Counted from the stretch's first letter, positions 1 to 7,212 are shown. The stretch: 14,164 nucleotides of DNA from Actinomycetota bacterium (GCA_009704425.1 WLEG01000021.1:1-14164), one strand, 5' to 3'. The notes: generated by a model not told the origin, from the letters alone. Numbers and translations: made by a program.

Positions 1-737
1 CCCTCGGTCCGGAACGGCCCGGTCTTGCCACGGTTCACGAACATCACGTACCAGTCGTCGATCTGTAGCTCGCACCCGGCCAGTCGCGTGGCCAACTCGT
101 TGGCGCAGGCCTCCAGCACGATGTGCTGGGGTCCGATGTGCAGTGCCGCATCGGGTGACGCCAATTCGGCGCTCAGCACCGGGATCTCCCACACGCCGGT
201 TGACACCCGTGACGCCCCGAACACCCGGTGCAACGGAGGCAGATCCGGCGAATCCACCACGTCGATGGGTGGATTGTCGATCTTCTGGTATCCCTCGGGC
301 TGCTCGCCCAACGAGAGACCCACGCCGGTGGAGATGGCGATCACCCGATCGGTGTCGCGCGCGTCCACCACCAGGGCCCGACTGAATCCGAGACGCCGAC
401 CCGTGTGCAGGTTGTCGGGGATGATCATCAACTCGCGCACGTCCTTGGCCGGATCGAGGATCTGCATCGACGCGATGAGCGGATTGGGCACCACCAGGTC
501 GTCGTTGAAGCCACCGCACTCCGGTGACGCCACGCACAACGGCGCGGCCATGATTCCTCCGGTGGAGTTGCGCATGTCGTGACGCAGCGTCATGAAACTT
601 CCCTCGACGCCGGTGTCCAGCGAGGACCAACGACGTCCCAGATAGCGGTAGGTCAGCAGGGAGGTCCACTTCTCGGCGAACGTCTCCCAGTACTTGTCGG
701 GATCGGTGTCGCGGATGTCGACGGGTCTGTCGTTCAT
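1..737 (-). CDS. Probable double-hotdog (PaaI/thioesterase-like) protein, 3' end outside window
   Basis: An uninterrupted reading frame of 245 codons starts at ATG 737-735 and runs off the left edge, so the C-terminus is missing. The first part has a hotdog-like pattern: a glycine-bearing helix (RNSTGGIMAAPLCVA, about residues 57-71) followed by paired strands ending in HTGRRLGFSRALVVDARD and VIAISTGVGLSLG (about 111-142). A second helix, HIGPQHIVLEACANELATRLAG (about 199-220), is followed by a new strand, which suggests a tandem double-hotdog fold. Known hotdog proteins are acyl-CoA thioesterases or dehydratases, but the substrate cannot be read here. It lies 20 bases downstream of the oxidoreductase gene on the same strand and has a good Shine-Dalgarno sequence, so the two are probably co-transcribed. 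The fold assignment is pattern-based and moderate; the reading frame itself is clear from codon use and absence of stops. Confidence 0.72.
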   Translation of the reverse strand, partial: MNDRPVDIRDTDPDKYWETFAEKWTSLLTYRYLGRRWSSLDTGVEGSFMTLRHDMRNSTGGIMAAPLCVASPECGGFNDDLVVPNPLIASMQILDPAKDVRELMIIPDNLHTGRRLGFSRALVVDARDTDRVIAISTGVGLSLGEQPEGYQKIDNPPIDVVDSPDLPPLHRVFGASRVSTGVWEIPVLSAELASPDAALHIGPQHIVLEACANELATRLAGCELQIDDWYVMFVNRGKTGPFRTE

Positions 738-748
738 GGCGTTGCGCT

Positions 749-754
749 CTCCTT
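749..754 (-). promoter_or_regulatory. Shine-Dalgarno site of the hotdog gene
   Basis: AAGGAG on the minus strand lies 11 bases before ATG 737. It fixes the start of the hotdog gene and marks it as an internal operon gene, in contrast to the first gene of the unit, which lacks such a site. Confidence 0.6.
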
Positions 755-757
755 CGG

Positions 758-1615
758 TCACGATGCCAGGCGGTCGATCATCGCCGCGTACCGGTCGATG
801 AAGGCGGGCACTCCGGCGGGATCCTCCCAGCCGTCGCGGCCGGAGCCAACGATGACCCGTTCGATGCCGAGGTCGCGATACCGCAGCAACGTGTCCAGGG
901 TGGGGTCACCGAAGGCGACCATCGAGATGGGAACGTCGGTGCGACCGGACTCGGATGCGACCTGACGGAACTTCGTCACCCGCTTCTCCACGTCGCCGAG
1001 GGTCACGTCGAGGGGCATCCATCCGTCGGCCCACGCGACGGCGTGCTGGGTTCCCAGCTTTCCGCCGGTTCCGCACCAGATCGGCGGGTGCGGGCGTTGA
1101 ACGGGTTTGGGGCGACTCCAGACCTTGTCGAAGTCGTACCACTCGCCGTGATGCTCGGACTCGTCGTTCATCCAGAGCGAGCGCAACGCCGCGACGCAAT
1201 CGGCGAGGGCGCGATACCTCATCGACCACTTCACGTCGTGATGGTTCGCCAACTCCTCGCGGTTCCAGCCCACGCCGACACCGAACTGAACGCGTCCGCC
1301 GCTCAACACGTCGAGCGTGGCCACCTGCTTGGCCAACACGAAGACGTCGTGCTCGAGGGGGAGTGCCACGCCGAGACCGAGGAGCAACGACGGGGCGTGG
1401 TCGCCGATCTGCATCAGGCTGAGGAACGGGTCCATCATCGTGGTGTACTGCCACGGCATGTCGCCGCCGGTCGGATACGGCGTCTCGCGCGACACCGGTA
1501 TGTGGCTGTGCTCGCCGATCCAGATGGAATCGAATCCGGCGGACTCGAGCAACGGACCCAGAATCGGCGGAGCGATGTCCGCCGGCGTGTTCATGGTGGT
1601 GTAGCCGACTTTCAT
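758..1615 (-). CDS. Luciferase-like (LLM) F420-type oxidoreductase, 285 aa
   Basis: This is a TIM-barrel oxidoreductase of the bacterial-luciferase superfamily, in which the actinobacterial members usually use coenzyme F420. Visible hallmarks are the N-terminal strand MKVGYTT, the segment AGFDSIWIGEHSHIP (residues 26-40), LGLGVALPLEHDVFVLAKQVATLDVLSGGRVQFGVGVGWNREE (about 79-121), and RPKPVQRPHPPIWCGTGG (168-185) with AWADGWMPLD (194-203). The length fits the family's short form. The frame stays open upstream to 1807, but that part is antisense to the divergent acuI gene, and homology begins at the ATG at 1615, so I set the start there. The substrate is unknown. It heads a two-gene unit with the hotdog gene and is divergent from acuI across 58 bases. 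F420 rather than FMN is inferred from lineage, not seen. Confidence 0.88.
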   Translation of the reverse strand: MKVGYTTMNTPADIAPPILGPLLESAGFDSIWIGEHSHIPVSRETPYPTGGDMPWQYTTMMDPFLSLMQIGDHAPSLLLGLGVALPLEHDVFVLAKQVATLDVLSGGRVQFGVGVGWNREELANHHDVKWSMRYRALADCVAALRSLWMNDESEHHGEWYDFDKVWSRPKPVQRPHPPIWCGTGGKLGTQHAVAWADGWMPLDVTLGDVEKRVTKFRQVASESGRTDVPISMVAFGDPTLDTLLRYRDLGIERVIVGSGRDGWEDPAGVPAFIDRYAAMIDRLAS

Positions 1616-1624
1616 GACGTCACC

Positions 1625-1630
1625 ACGGTA
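1625..1630 (-). promoter_or_regulatory. Candidate -10 element of the LLM oxidoreductase gene
   Basis: TACCGT on the minus strand lies 9 bases before ATG 1615, and there is no convincing Shine-Dalgarno sequence. The expected transcript would have about a three-base leader, slightly longer than the other units here. No clear -35 is seen. This is the weakest of the nine candidates. Confidence 0.35.
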
Positions 1631-1661
1631 ACGGGAGGCGACCGCTCGCGAGGTCCTCGGG

Positions 1662-1667
1662 TAGGTT
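1662..1667 (+). promoter_or_regulatory. Candidate -10 element for leaderless acuI
   Basis: TAGGTT sits 6 bases before ATG 1674, placing the expected transcription start at or next to the A of the start codon. There is no Shine-Dalgarno sequence. It lies in the 58-base divergent gap with the LLM oxidoreductase gene. Confidence 0.55.
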
Positions 1668-1673
1668 TCGGAC

Positions 1674-2675
1674 ATGTCGATCGGACGCTTTCCCGCCTTC
1701 ATGTACACCAACGACCCGGAGGCACCGCGCCGCGAGGTCGTCGAGATCGGGCTGGAGGATCTGTCCACCGACGGCGTGCTCATCGAGGTGGAGTGGTCGA
1801 GCGTCAACTACAAGGACGGACTGGCCACGTCCCCCAAGGGCAAGGTGGCGCGCATCTCGCCGCTCATCCCCGGCGTCGACCTGGCGGGCACCGTGGTGGA
1901 CTCGGGTGACTCGCGTTTCGCGGTGGGACAGAAGGTGATCGCGCACGCTTACGACATCGGGGTCGCGCACCACGGCGGTTACGCCCGGTACGCCCGCATC
2001 CCGACGGACTGGGTTCTCGAGCTTCCGGAGGGTCTCACCACTCGCGACGCGATGGTCATCGGCACCGGCGGCTTCACGTCCGCGGAATCGGTGATGGCGT
2101 TGCTCGACCGGGGATTGCGTCCGGCGGACGGTCCGGTGTTGGTAACCGGCGCCACCGGTGGAGTGGGCAGCATGGCGATCACGATGCTGGCCGCGCTCGG
2201 CTTCGAGGTGGTCGCCTCGAGCGGCAAGAAGGAGGCCGAGGACTACCTGCGCTCGCTGGGTGCGGCACGGGTGATCGACCGCGCCGAGTTGAGCGTCGAG
2301 GACCCCAAGCCCTTGGGGGCCATGACCTTCGCCGGGGCCGTCGACTGTGTCGGTGGCGTCACGCTGGCCAACGTTCTGAAGCGCTTGAACTACGGAGCGG
2401 CGGTGGCCGCCAGCGGATTGACCGGGGGTGCGGGTCTGACGACCACCGTGATGCCGTTCATCCTGCGCGGTGTGGCCCTGCTCGGAATCGACTCCGTGCA
2501 GTTGCCGATGGCCCAGCGTGTGGAGGTGTGGCGGCGACTGGCCAGCGATCTGAGGCCCGCGGGCATCGACCGGATCGGTCACGAGATCGGCCTCAACCAG
2601 TTGGACGCCGTGCTGACCGCCATCCTGAAGGGCGAGGTCACCGGGCGCTACGTGGTCAGCCCGACCGTCGCCTGA
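1674..2675 (+). CDS. acuI: Acrylyl-CoA reductase (NADPH)/YhdH-YhfP family MDR oxidoreductase, 333 aa
   Basis: This is a zinc-independent medium-chain dehydrogenase/reductase. It resembles E. coli YhdH (AcuI) along its whole length: WSSVNYKDGLA (residues 41-51), the PLIPGVDLAGTV block (63-74), the TTRDAMVIGTGGFTSAESVMAL block (122-143), the Rossmann motif VTGATGGVGS (157-166), a YLRSLGA segment, and the NYGAAVAASGLTGG and TTVMPFILRGVALLGIDS blocks near the C-terminus. The family reduces acryloyl-CoA to propionyl-CoA with NADPH, a detoxifying step in 3-hydroxypropionate and dimethylsulfoniopropionate (DMSP) breakdown. The ATG at 1674 is supported by a TANNNT element 6 bases upstream. It is monocistronic as far as can be seen and divergent from the LLM/hotdog unit. 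No other DMSP gene is in the window, so the physiological role is inferred from family alone; other enoyl substrates are possible. Confidence 0.88.
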   Translation: MSIGRFPAFMYTNDPEAPRREVVEIGLEDLSTDGVLIEVEWSSVNYKDGLATSPKGKVARISPLIPGVDLAGTVVDSGDSRFAVGQKVIAHAYDIGVAHHGGYARYARIPTDWVLELPEGLTTRDAMVIGTGGFTSAESVMALLDRGLRPADGPVLVTGATGGVGSMAITMLAALGFEVVASSGKKEAEDYLRSLGAARVIDRAELSVEDPKPLGAMTFAGAVDCVGGVTLANVLKRLNYGAAVAASGLTGGAGLTTTVMPFILRGVALLGIDSVQLPMAQRVEVWRRLASDLRPAGIDRIGHEIGLNQLDAVLTAILKGEVTGRYVVSPTVA

Positions 2676-2733
2676 CGAGATCGCGCGGTTGACACGTCCG
2701 TCATCGGTGATGGGAGAAGGCTCTCGCGTCCAT

Positions 2734-2739
2734 TACGCT
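2734..2739 (+). promoter_or_regulatory. Candidate -10 element upstream of the phoH operon
   Basis: TACGCT lies 6 bases before GTG 2746, the same geometry as the other units here, and 50 bases before the phoH ATG. A perfect TTGACA occurs at 2689-2694, but the 39-base spacing is too long for it to serve this -10 as a -35. Confidence 0.5.
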
Positions 2740-2745
2740 GTCGTC

Positions 2746-2793
2746 GTGCCGATGAGACGCCGGTCCAGCACCTCGCTCCGACCCACCGAATGA
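2746..2793 (+). CDS. Candidate 15-aa leaderless leader ORF overlapping the phoH start
   Basis: GTG 2746 opens a 15-codon frame reading MPMRRRSSTSLRPTE that ends at TGA 2791-2793. Its stop overlaps the phoH ATG at 2790 as ATGA. It begins 6 bases after a TACGCT element, as the leaderless genes in this window do. phoH itself has no Shine-Dalgarno sequence and no in-frame start further upstream, so ribosomes finishing this ORF could restart on phoH. The peptide has four arginines, including the AGA codon that is rare in such G+C-rich genomes. It is too short for homology evidence, so it could be chance; the combination of promoter spacing and ATGA overlap is the argument for it. Confidence 0.4.
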   Translation: MPMRRRSSTSLRPTE

Positions 2794-3758
2794 CGCCTCC
2801 ATCTCCGACCTCCACCCTGGTGATACCGGGGACGCATCTCATGGCGAACCTGCTGGGCGCCCGTGACGGGCACCTGCGGCTGATCGAGTCCGCCTTCGCG
2901 GGCACCGACATCTCGGCCCGCGGGAACGAACTGTCCATCGAGGGTCCGGATTCGGCCGTGGTGGCCCGACTGTTCGAGGAACTCGTTCTGTTGTTGCAAC
3001 GGGGCGAGAACGTGGACGAATCGGTCATCAAGCGCAGCATCGCCATGGTCCGTCAGGACGCCAGCCCCAGCTCGGTGCTGACCGACGAGATCCTGCGTGG
3101 TGCCAAGGGACGCACGATCAAGCCCAAGACAGCCGGACAGAAGCGCTACATCGACGCCATCCGCCGCAACGTGATCACGTTCGGTATCGGGCCGGCGGGT
3201 ACCGGCAAGAGCTGGCTGGCCGTGGCCATGGCGGTGCACGCGTTGCAGACCCGACAGGTGCAACGCATCATCCTCACGCGACCCGCGGTGGAGGCCGGCG
3301 AACGTCTGGGTTTCCTGCCGGGCGACCTGATGGCCAAGATCGATCCCTATCTGCGTCCCTTGTACGACGCCATGTACGACATGGTGGACACCGAGGGCGT
3401 GCAGAAGATGCACGAGAAGCAGGTGCTCGAGGTGGCCCCGTTGGCGTTCATGCGCGGACGCACATTGAACAACAGCTTCATCATCCTCGACGAGGCCCAG
3501 AACACCACTCCCGAGCAGATGAAGATGTTCCTCACCCGCATCGGGTTCGGTTCCAAGGTGGTGGTCACCGGCGATGCCACTCAGGTCGACGTGCCCGACG
3601 GACGCAGCGGGCTGGCCGGCCTCGAACGCATTCTCGGCGGTATCGAAGGCCTGGAGTTCGTGCATCTCGACGCTGGTGACGTCGTACGACATCGAATCGT
3701 CGGCGACATCGTCGCGGCGTACGAGAAGCGCGCGGCGCGAACGGATCGCAATGGTTGA
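2790..3758 (+). CDS. phoH: PhoH-family ATPase, 322 aa
   Basis: This is a cytoplasmic P-loop NTPase of the PhoH/YbeZ family, linked to RNA metabolism and found next to ybeY in most bacteria. An N-terminal nucleic-acid-binding-like region (about 10-90, IPGTHLMANLLGARDGHLRLIE onward) precedes the ATPase core. That core has Walker A GPAGTGKS (134-141), the RPAVEAGERLGFLPG block (164-178), Walker B IILDEAQN (231-238) and GDATQVD (261-267). It aligns closely by eye with mycobacterial PhoH1, including its length. The ATG at 2790 is chosen because the family's conserved N-terminal block starts about 12 residues later and no in-frame start lies upstream. There is no Shine-Dalgarno sequence; translation may be coupled to the small ORF that overlaps it. 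It is followed by ybeY with an 8-base overlap. Confidence 0.95.
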   Translation: MTPPSPTSTLVIPGTHLMANLLGARDGHLRLIESAFAGTDISARGNELSIEGPDSAVVARLFEELVLLLQRGENVDESVIKRSIAMVRQDASPSSVLTDEILRGAKGRTIKPKTAGQKRYIDAIRRNVITFGIGPAGTGKSWLAVAMAVHALQTRQVQRIILTRPAVEAGERLGFLPGDLMAKIDPYLRPLYDAMYDMVDTEGVQKMHEKQVLEVAPLAFMRGRTLNNSFIILDEAQNTTPEQMKMFLTRIGFGSKVVVTGDATQVDVPDGRSGLAGLERILGGIEGLEFVHLDAGDVVRHRIVGDIVAAYEKRAARTDRNG

Positions 3759-4353
3759 GGGCCCGCCCAGATTCCGACGCAAGACCAAGGTAGGCGGCGA
3801 CACCGACGCCGAGGTCTTCTGTGCCGACGAACAGACCACCGTCGTCGTCGACGTGGCGCGTTGGCAGACGTTGGCGCGACACGCGCTGGCGGCCGAGGGC
3901 GTCCGCGGGGGAACCGAGCTCTCGCTGTTCTTCGTGGAGAAGAGCGACATGGTCGATCTGAACCTCGAGCACATGGGTGAGGTGGGCCCCACCGACGTGC
4001 TGTCGTTCCCGATCGACGGTGGCGAGGTGTTGGAGGTGGTGAGCGGACCGAGCGGGGGCACCCGTGGGCCCGATCGTTCTCCGCCCGATCGTGGCGACAT
4101 GCCGTTGCTGTTGGGCGACATCGTCATCTGTCCGGAGGTGGCCCGCGAACAGGCACCCACGCACGCCGGCACGGAGGACGACGAGTTGGCCTTGTTGGTG
4201 GTGCACGGCGTCCTGCACATCCTGGGGTGGGACCATGACACCGCCGACAAGACCGTGGCCATGCAAGCGCGCGAGCGCGAGATCCTGAAGGCCCACCACT
4301 GGAACGGGGACGTTCCCCCGACCTTCAGCCAGAGCGTTCCGGAGGGAACATGA
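3751..4353 (+). CDS. ybeY: Endoribonuclease YbeY (rRNA maturation factor), 200 aa
   Basis: This is a single-domain zinc metallo-endoribonuclease acting in 16S rRNA 3'-end maturation and ribosome quality control. The zinc signature H-x3-H-x5-H is intact in VHGVLHILGWDHD (His152, His156, His162). The family block GPTDVLSFPID (79-89) and LLGDIVICPEVA (120-131) are also clear. The frame is open upstream to 3574 inside phoH, but the YbeY fold begins near residue 22 of the chosen protein. ATG 3751, overlapping phoH by 8 bases, is the only sensible start. Between the SFPIDG block and LLGDI there is a linker of about 28 residues rich in Gly, Pro, Ser and Asp, longer than in E. coli. Overlaps at both ends place it in a coupled operon with phoH and the CNNM gene. 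Confidence 0.94.
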   Translation: MVEGPPRFRRKTKVGGDTDAEVFCADEQTTVVVDVARWQTLARHALAAEGVRGGTELSLFFVEKSDMVDLNLEHMGEVGPTDVLSFPIDGGEVLEVVSGPSGGTRGPDRSPPDRGDMPLLLGDIVICPEVAREQAPTHAGTEDDELALLVVHGVLHILGWDHDTADKTVAMQAREREILKAHHWNGDVPPTFSQSVPEGT

Positions 4354-5645
4354 CCGCTTTCGTCGCCGCATTCACCGGAACCGATTGGATCCTGCTGGCG
4401 GTCGTTCTCGTTCTGTTGATCGTGCTGATCTTCCTGTCGTTGGCCGAGATGGGTTTGTCGCGCATGAGCAAGCCGAAGGCCGCCGCCATGGCCGAGGGCG
4501 GTGTGCGTCAGGGCCGGGCCCTGCAGGAACTCGTGGGTGAGCCCGAGAAATGGGTCAACCCGTTGTTGTTGTCGGTCAACGTGTGCCAAACCGTGCAGGC
4601 CACCCTCACCGGTGTGATCGCGGCCCGTGCGTTCGGTCCCGTCGGCGTGGTCGTGGGCGTGTTGCTGAACGTGGTGGTGTTCTTCGTTCTGGCCGAGGCC
4701 GTACCCAAGACGTACGCGGTGCTCTACCCGGAGCGCGCGGCCTTGAGCACCGCGCGGGGTATTCGCCTGTTGGTGTCCTTCCCGCCCCTGCGCATGGTGT
4801 CGGGCTGGTTGATCTCGCTCACGAACGTCATCGTGAAGGGCAAGGGCCTCGAGCAGGGACCGTTCGTCAGCGAGCAGGAATTGCTGGGCATCGTCGAGGC
4901 CGCCATGAACGACGAGGTCATCGAGGAGGAAGAGCGCGATCTCATCGAGTCCATCATCGAGTTCGGCGACACCGTGGCTCGCGAGGTGATGGTGCCGTTC
5001 CCCGACATCGTGACCATCGCCGACACCTTCACCGTGCGCGAGGCGGTGGACGTGGCCATCGAACACGGCTTCTCGCGTCTGCCGGTGCTCAGTCCCGACG
5101 ACGACGTTCGCGGCGTCACCTTCATCAAGGATCTCGTTCGTGCGGAACGTTCCGGGCAGGGCGCACAGTTGGTCACGATGTACATGCGCGACGCCGTGGT
5201 GATCCCCGAGAACAAACCCGTCGCCCAGTTGATGCGCGACATGCAGGCGCGCAAGTACCACATGGCGGTGGTGGCCGACGAGTACGGAAGCATCGAGGGA
5301 ATCGTCACCCTCGAGGACTGCCTCGAGGAACTCGTGGGCGAGATCGTGGACGAGTACGACAAGGACCACAAGTCGATCGTGAAGCACGAGGACGGTCAGT
5401 ACCTGGTCGACGGAACCACGAGCGTCTCGGACGTGAACGACGAACTCGACACCGACATTCCCGACGACGAGTGGGAGAGCATCGGCGGTTTCGTGTTCAA
5501 CACCCTGGGTCACGTGCCGGCGGTCGGGGAGCACATCGACTTCGACGGCTGGCGATTCACGGTGGCCGAACTTCAGGGGCGCCGCATCCGCTCGATCCGG
5601 GTGCAGGTCGTCGCCCGGCCCGGAGACGACGAGACCGACGACTGA
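4350..5645 (+). CDS. CNNM/CorC-type membrane protein with CBS pair (HlyC/CorC family), 431 aa
   Basis: This is an integral membrane protein of the CNNM (DUF21) family, associated with Mg2+ or other divalent-cation efflux and often labelled hemolysin-family. The first hydrophobic segment is about 13-33 and further membrane segments fall about 85-150, with the conserved NPLLLSVNV (70-78) and VLAEAVPKTYAV (113-124) blocks of DUF21. A cytoplasmic CBS pair follows: VMVPFPDIVTI to GVTFIKDLV (about 213-263) and AVVIPENKPVAQLM to GIVTLEDCLEELVGEI (about 282-332). A CorC_HlyC domain ends the protein (about 345-425, containing IPDDEWESIGGFVF). Its ATG overlaps the ybeY stop as ATGA and has GGAGGG just 3 bases upstream. 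The phoH-ybeY-CNNM order is a widespread conserved cluster. The transported ion cannot be told from sequence. Confidence 0.93.
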   Translation: MTAFVAAFTGTDWILLAVVLVLLIVLIFLSLAEMGLSRMSKPKAAAMAEGGVRQGRALQELVGEPEKWVNPLLLSVNVCQTVQATLTGVIAARAFGPVGVVVGVLLNVVVFFVLAEAVPKTYAVLYPERAALSTARGIRLLVSFPPLRMVSGWLISLTNVIVKGKGLEQGPFVSEQELLGIVEAAMNDEVIEEEERDLIESIIEFGDTVAREVMVPFPDIVTIADTFTVREAVDVAIEHGFSRLPVLSPDDDVRGVTFIKDLVRAERSGQGAQLVTMYMRDAVVIPENKPVAQLMRDMQARKYHMAVVADEYGSIEGIVTLEDCLEELVGEIVDEYDKDHKSIVKHEDGQYLVDGTTSVSDVNDELDTDIPDDEWESIGGFVFNTLGHVPAVGEHIDFDGWRFTVAELQGRRIRSIRVQVVARPGDDETDD

Positions 5646-5667
5646 AACCCGCGCGGCCGTGTCGTAC

Positions 5668-5673
5668 TAACTT
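5668..5673 (+). promoter_or_regulatory. Candidate -10 element of the plus-strand SDR gene
   Basis: TAACTT lies 7 bases before ATG 5681 in the 35-base gap after the CNNM gene. An overlapping TACTAA (5665-5670) is an alternative. No Shine-Dalgarno sequence is present, so the gene may be expressed from its own leaderless transcript although it follows the phoH operon. Confidence 0.5.
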
Positions 5674-5680
5674 CGACGAC

Positions 5681-6424
5681 ATGGACGTACGACTCGACGG
5701 GAAAGTTGCATTGATCACCGGCGCCTCGAAGGGCATCGGTCTGGCCATGGCCAAGATGTACGCCGAGGCCGGCGCCAGCGTGATGATGGTGTCGCGCAAG
5801 ATCGGACCCGACGTGATCGCCGAGGCGGGAATCGAGGGCGATGTCGAGACGTTCGCGGCCAACACCGGTGACGTGGAGCAGGGTCGGCGTTGCGTGGCGG
5901 CCACGGTGGAGCGTTTCGGACCCGTCGACATCCTGGTGAACAACGCGGCCACCAATCCGTATTACGGGCCGTCCCTCGGTGTCGACGAGGCCCGATTCGA
6001 CAAGACCTTCCAGGTGAACCTGCGCGGTCCGTTGTTCTGGACCCAGGCCGTGTGGGAGTCGGGCATGAAGGATCGCCCCGGGGTGATCATCAACGTGGCC
6101 TCGGTCGGCGGCATGCGCACCGAGGGTGCTCTCGGCATCTACAACCTCACGAAGGCGGCCCTCATTCACATGACCCGTCAGTTGGCGGCCGAACTGGGAC
6201 CGTCGCGGGTGGTGGGCATCGCCCCCGGTTTGGTGAACACCGACTTCGCCAAGGTCCTGGTGGACAACTTCGGCGACCGGCTCGCGGCGGCGCTTCCGCT
6301 CGGTCGCATCGGCGTGCCCGACGACATCGCGGCCCTGGCCACGTTCCTCGCATCCGATCGCGCCTCGTGGATCACCGGTGAGACGTACGTGATCGACGGC
6401 GGTGCGGGCGTCAAGAGCTCCTGA
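5681..6424 (+). CDS. Short-chain dehydrogenase/reductase (classical SDR), 247 aa
   Basis: This is a classical SDR that oxidises or reduces alcohol/carbonyl groups using NAD(P)(H). The cofactor motif TGASKGIG is at 13-20, the NNAAT motif at 87-91, and the catalytic Ser141, Tyr154 and Lys158 (YNLTK) are intact. C-terminal IAPGLVNTDF and WITGETYVIDGG are typical of the family. VSRK after the second strand carries a basic residue, which leans toward NADPH. The NNAATNPYYGP segment resembles DHRS4-like and actinobacterial SDRs, but substrate cannot be named. The reading frame is open upstream to 4550 within the CNNM gene; ATG 5681 is chosen because the SDR fold starts a few residues later and a -10 lies 7 bases before it. 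It converges on the next SDR gene with two bases between stops. Confidence 0.93.
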   Translation: MDVRLDGKVALITGASKGIGLAMAKMYAEAGASVMMVSRKIGPDVIAEAGIEGDVETFAANTGDVEQGRRCVAATVERFGPVDILVNNAATNPYYGPSLGVDEARFDKTFQVNLRGPLFWTQAVWESGMKDRPGVIINVASVGGMRTEGALGIYNLTKAALIHMTRQLAAELGPSRVVGIAPGLVNTDFAKVLVDNFGDRLAAALPLGRIGVPDDIAALATFLASDRASWITGETYVIDGGAGVKSS

Positions 6425-6426
6425 GG

Positions 6427-7206
6427 TCAGAGCGACGAGAAGATCGCCGGCAGGGTCGGATAACGACCGGTGTTTCCGCCGCCGTCGACCGACAGGAACG
6501 ACGCGCTCATGAACGTCGATTCGTCGCCGGCGAGGAAGGCGGCGACCGCGGCGACCTCGTCGGGCGTGGCGTGACGTCCGAGGGTGGCGTTCTCCTCGAA
6601 CTGTCGGATGACCTCGGGCACGGCGAACATGCCGGCCGTGGCGTTCGTCGGCACCAGTCCGGGGGCGATGGTGTTCACCCGCACACCGCGGGCCCCCATC
6701 TCCATGGCGGCGACGCGCGTGAGCATGGCGACACCGGCCTTGGCCGCGCAATACGCCGACATTCCGGCCGACGGCTGTATGGCGTTGAGCGACGAGATGG
6801 TGATGACCGAACCTCCGTCGTTCACGTGGGTCGACGTGGCCTTCAGCGTGATGAACACGCCCACCAGACACAGATCGATGATTCGCTTCCAATCCGCCAC
6901 GTCATGGTCCCGGATGAGGCCGTACGTGCCCGCACCGGCGTTGGCTACGACCACGTCGATGCCTCCGAAGGCCCGCACTCCCGAGGCGACCGCGTCGGTC
7001 ATGCTCGCCTCGTCGGTGACATCGGCCGTGACCACGTGCACTCGCGCGGGATCCAACTCGCGCAATCGTCCCAGACCCGGGGCATCGATGTCGGTGGCGA
7101 TCACCCGTGCTCCGTCGTCCAGGAAACGCCGACAGATGGCGGCGCCGATGCCGGAGGCCGCCCCGGTGACGAAGGTTGTCTTGTTCGCGAGACGCTCGGT
7201 GGTCAT
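6427..7206 (-). CDS. Short-chain dehydrogenase/reductase (classical SDR), 259 aa
   Basis: This second classical SDR is only distantly similar to its plus-strand neighbour, so the pair is not a recent duplication. Motifs are TGAASGIG (14-21), ATDID (37-41, an acidic residue favouring NAD+), NAGAG (89-93), the catalytic Ser138 or Ser139 with Tyr152 and Lys156 (YCAAK), and VNTIAPGLVPT (177-187). The C-terminal tail GGGNTGRYPTLPAIFSSL is longer than usual. Start ATG 7206 is supported by TAGCGT 6 bases upstream. The gene begins 9 bases after the menE stop on the same strand, so read-through from menE is likely in addition to its own promoter. A role in menaquinone synthesis is not implied by any motif; substrate unknown. 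Confidence 0.93.
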   Translation of the reverse strand: MTTERLANKTTFVTGAASGIGAAICRRFLDDGARVIATDIDAPGLGRLRELDPARVHVVTADVTDEASMTDAVASGVRAFGGIDVVVANAGAGTYGLIRDHDVADWKRIIDLCLVGVFITLKATSTHVNDGGSVITISSLNAIQPSAGMSAYCAAKAGVAMLTRVAAMEMGARGVRVNTIAPGLVPTNATAGMFAVPEVIRQFEENATLGRHATPDEVAAVAAFLAGDESTFMSASFLSVDGGGNTGRYPTLPAIFSSL

Positions 7207-7212
7207 GGGCGA

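Noticed and set aside
25..1909. Plus-strand open frames opposite the hotdog and LLM genes.
   Set aside because: They are low-complexity or Arg/Ser/Pro-rich antisense readings; the minus-strand frames carry the conserved domains.
2689..2694. A perfect TTGACA before the phoH operon as a -35 box.
   Set aside because: It is 39 bases from the only credible -10 (2734-2739), and no TANNNT lies 16-18 bases downstream of it.
2733..5534. A 933-codon open frame on the minus strand opposite phoH, ybeY and the CNNM gene.
   Set aside because: It is codon-aligned with phoH and CNNM, so it stays open simply because those genes avoid TTA, CTA and TCA codons. Its product is rich in His, Gly, Asp and Val with no domain, typical of an antisense shadow.
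4550..5680. An upstream extension of the plus-strand SDR frame, giving 624 residues.
   Set aside because: It is an out-of-frame reading of the CNNM gene; the SDR fold begins at 5681.
5681..7206. The two adjacent SDR genes as a duplicated inverted pair.
   Set aside because: They share only superfamily motifs, differ in cofactor-binding residues, NAG region and C-terminus, and show no visible nucleotide repeat.
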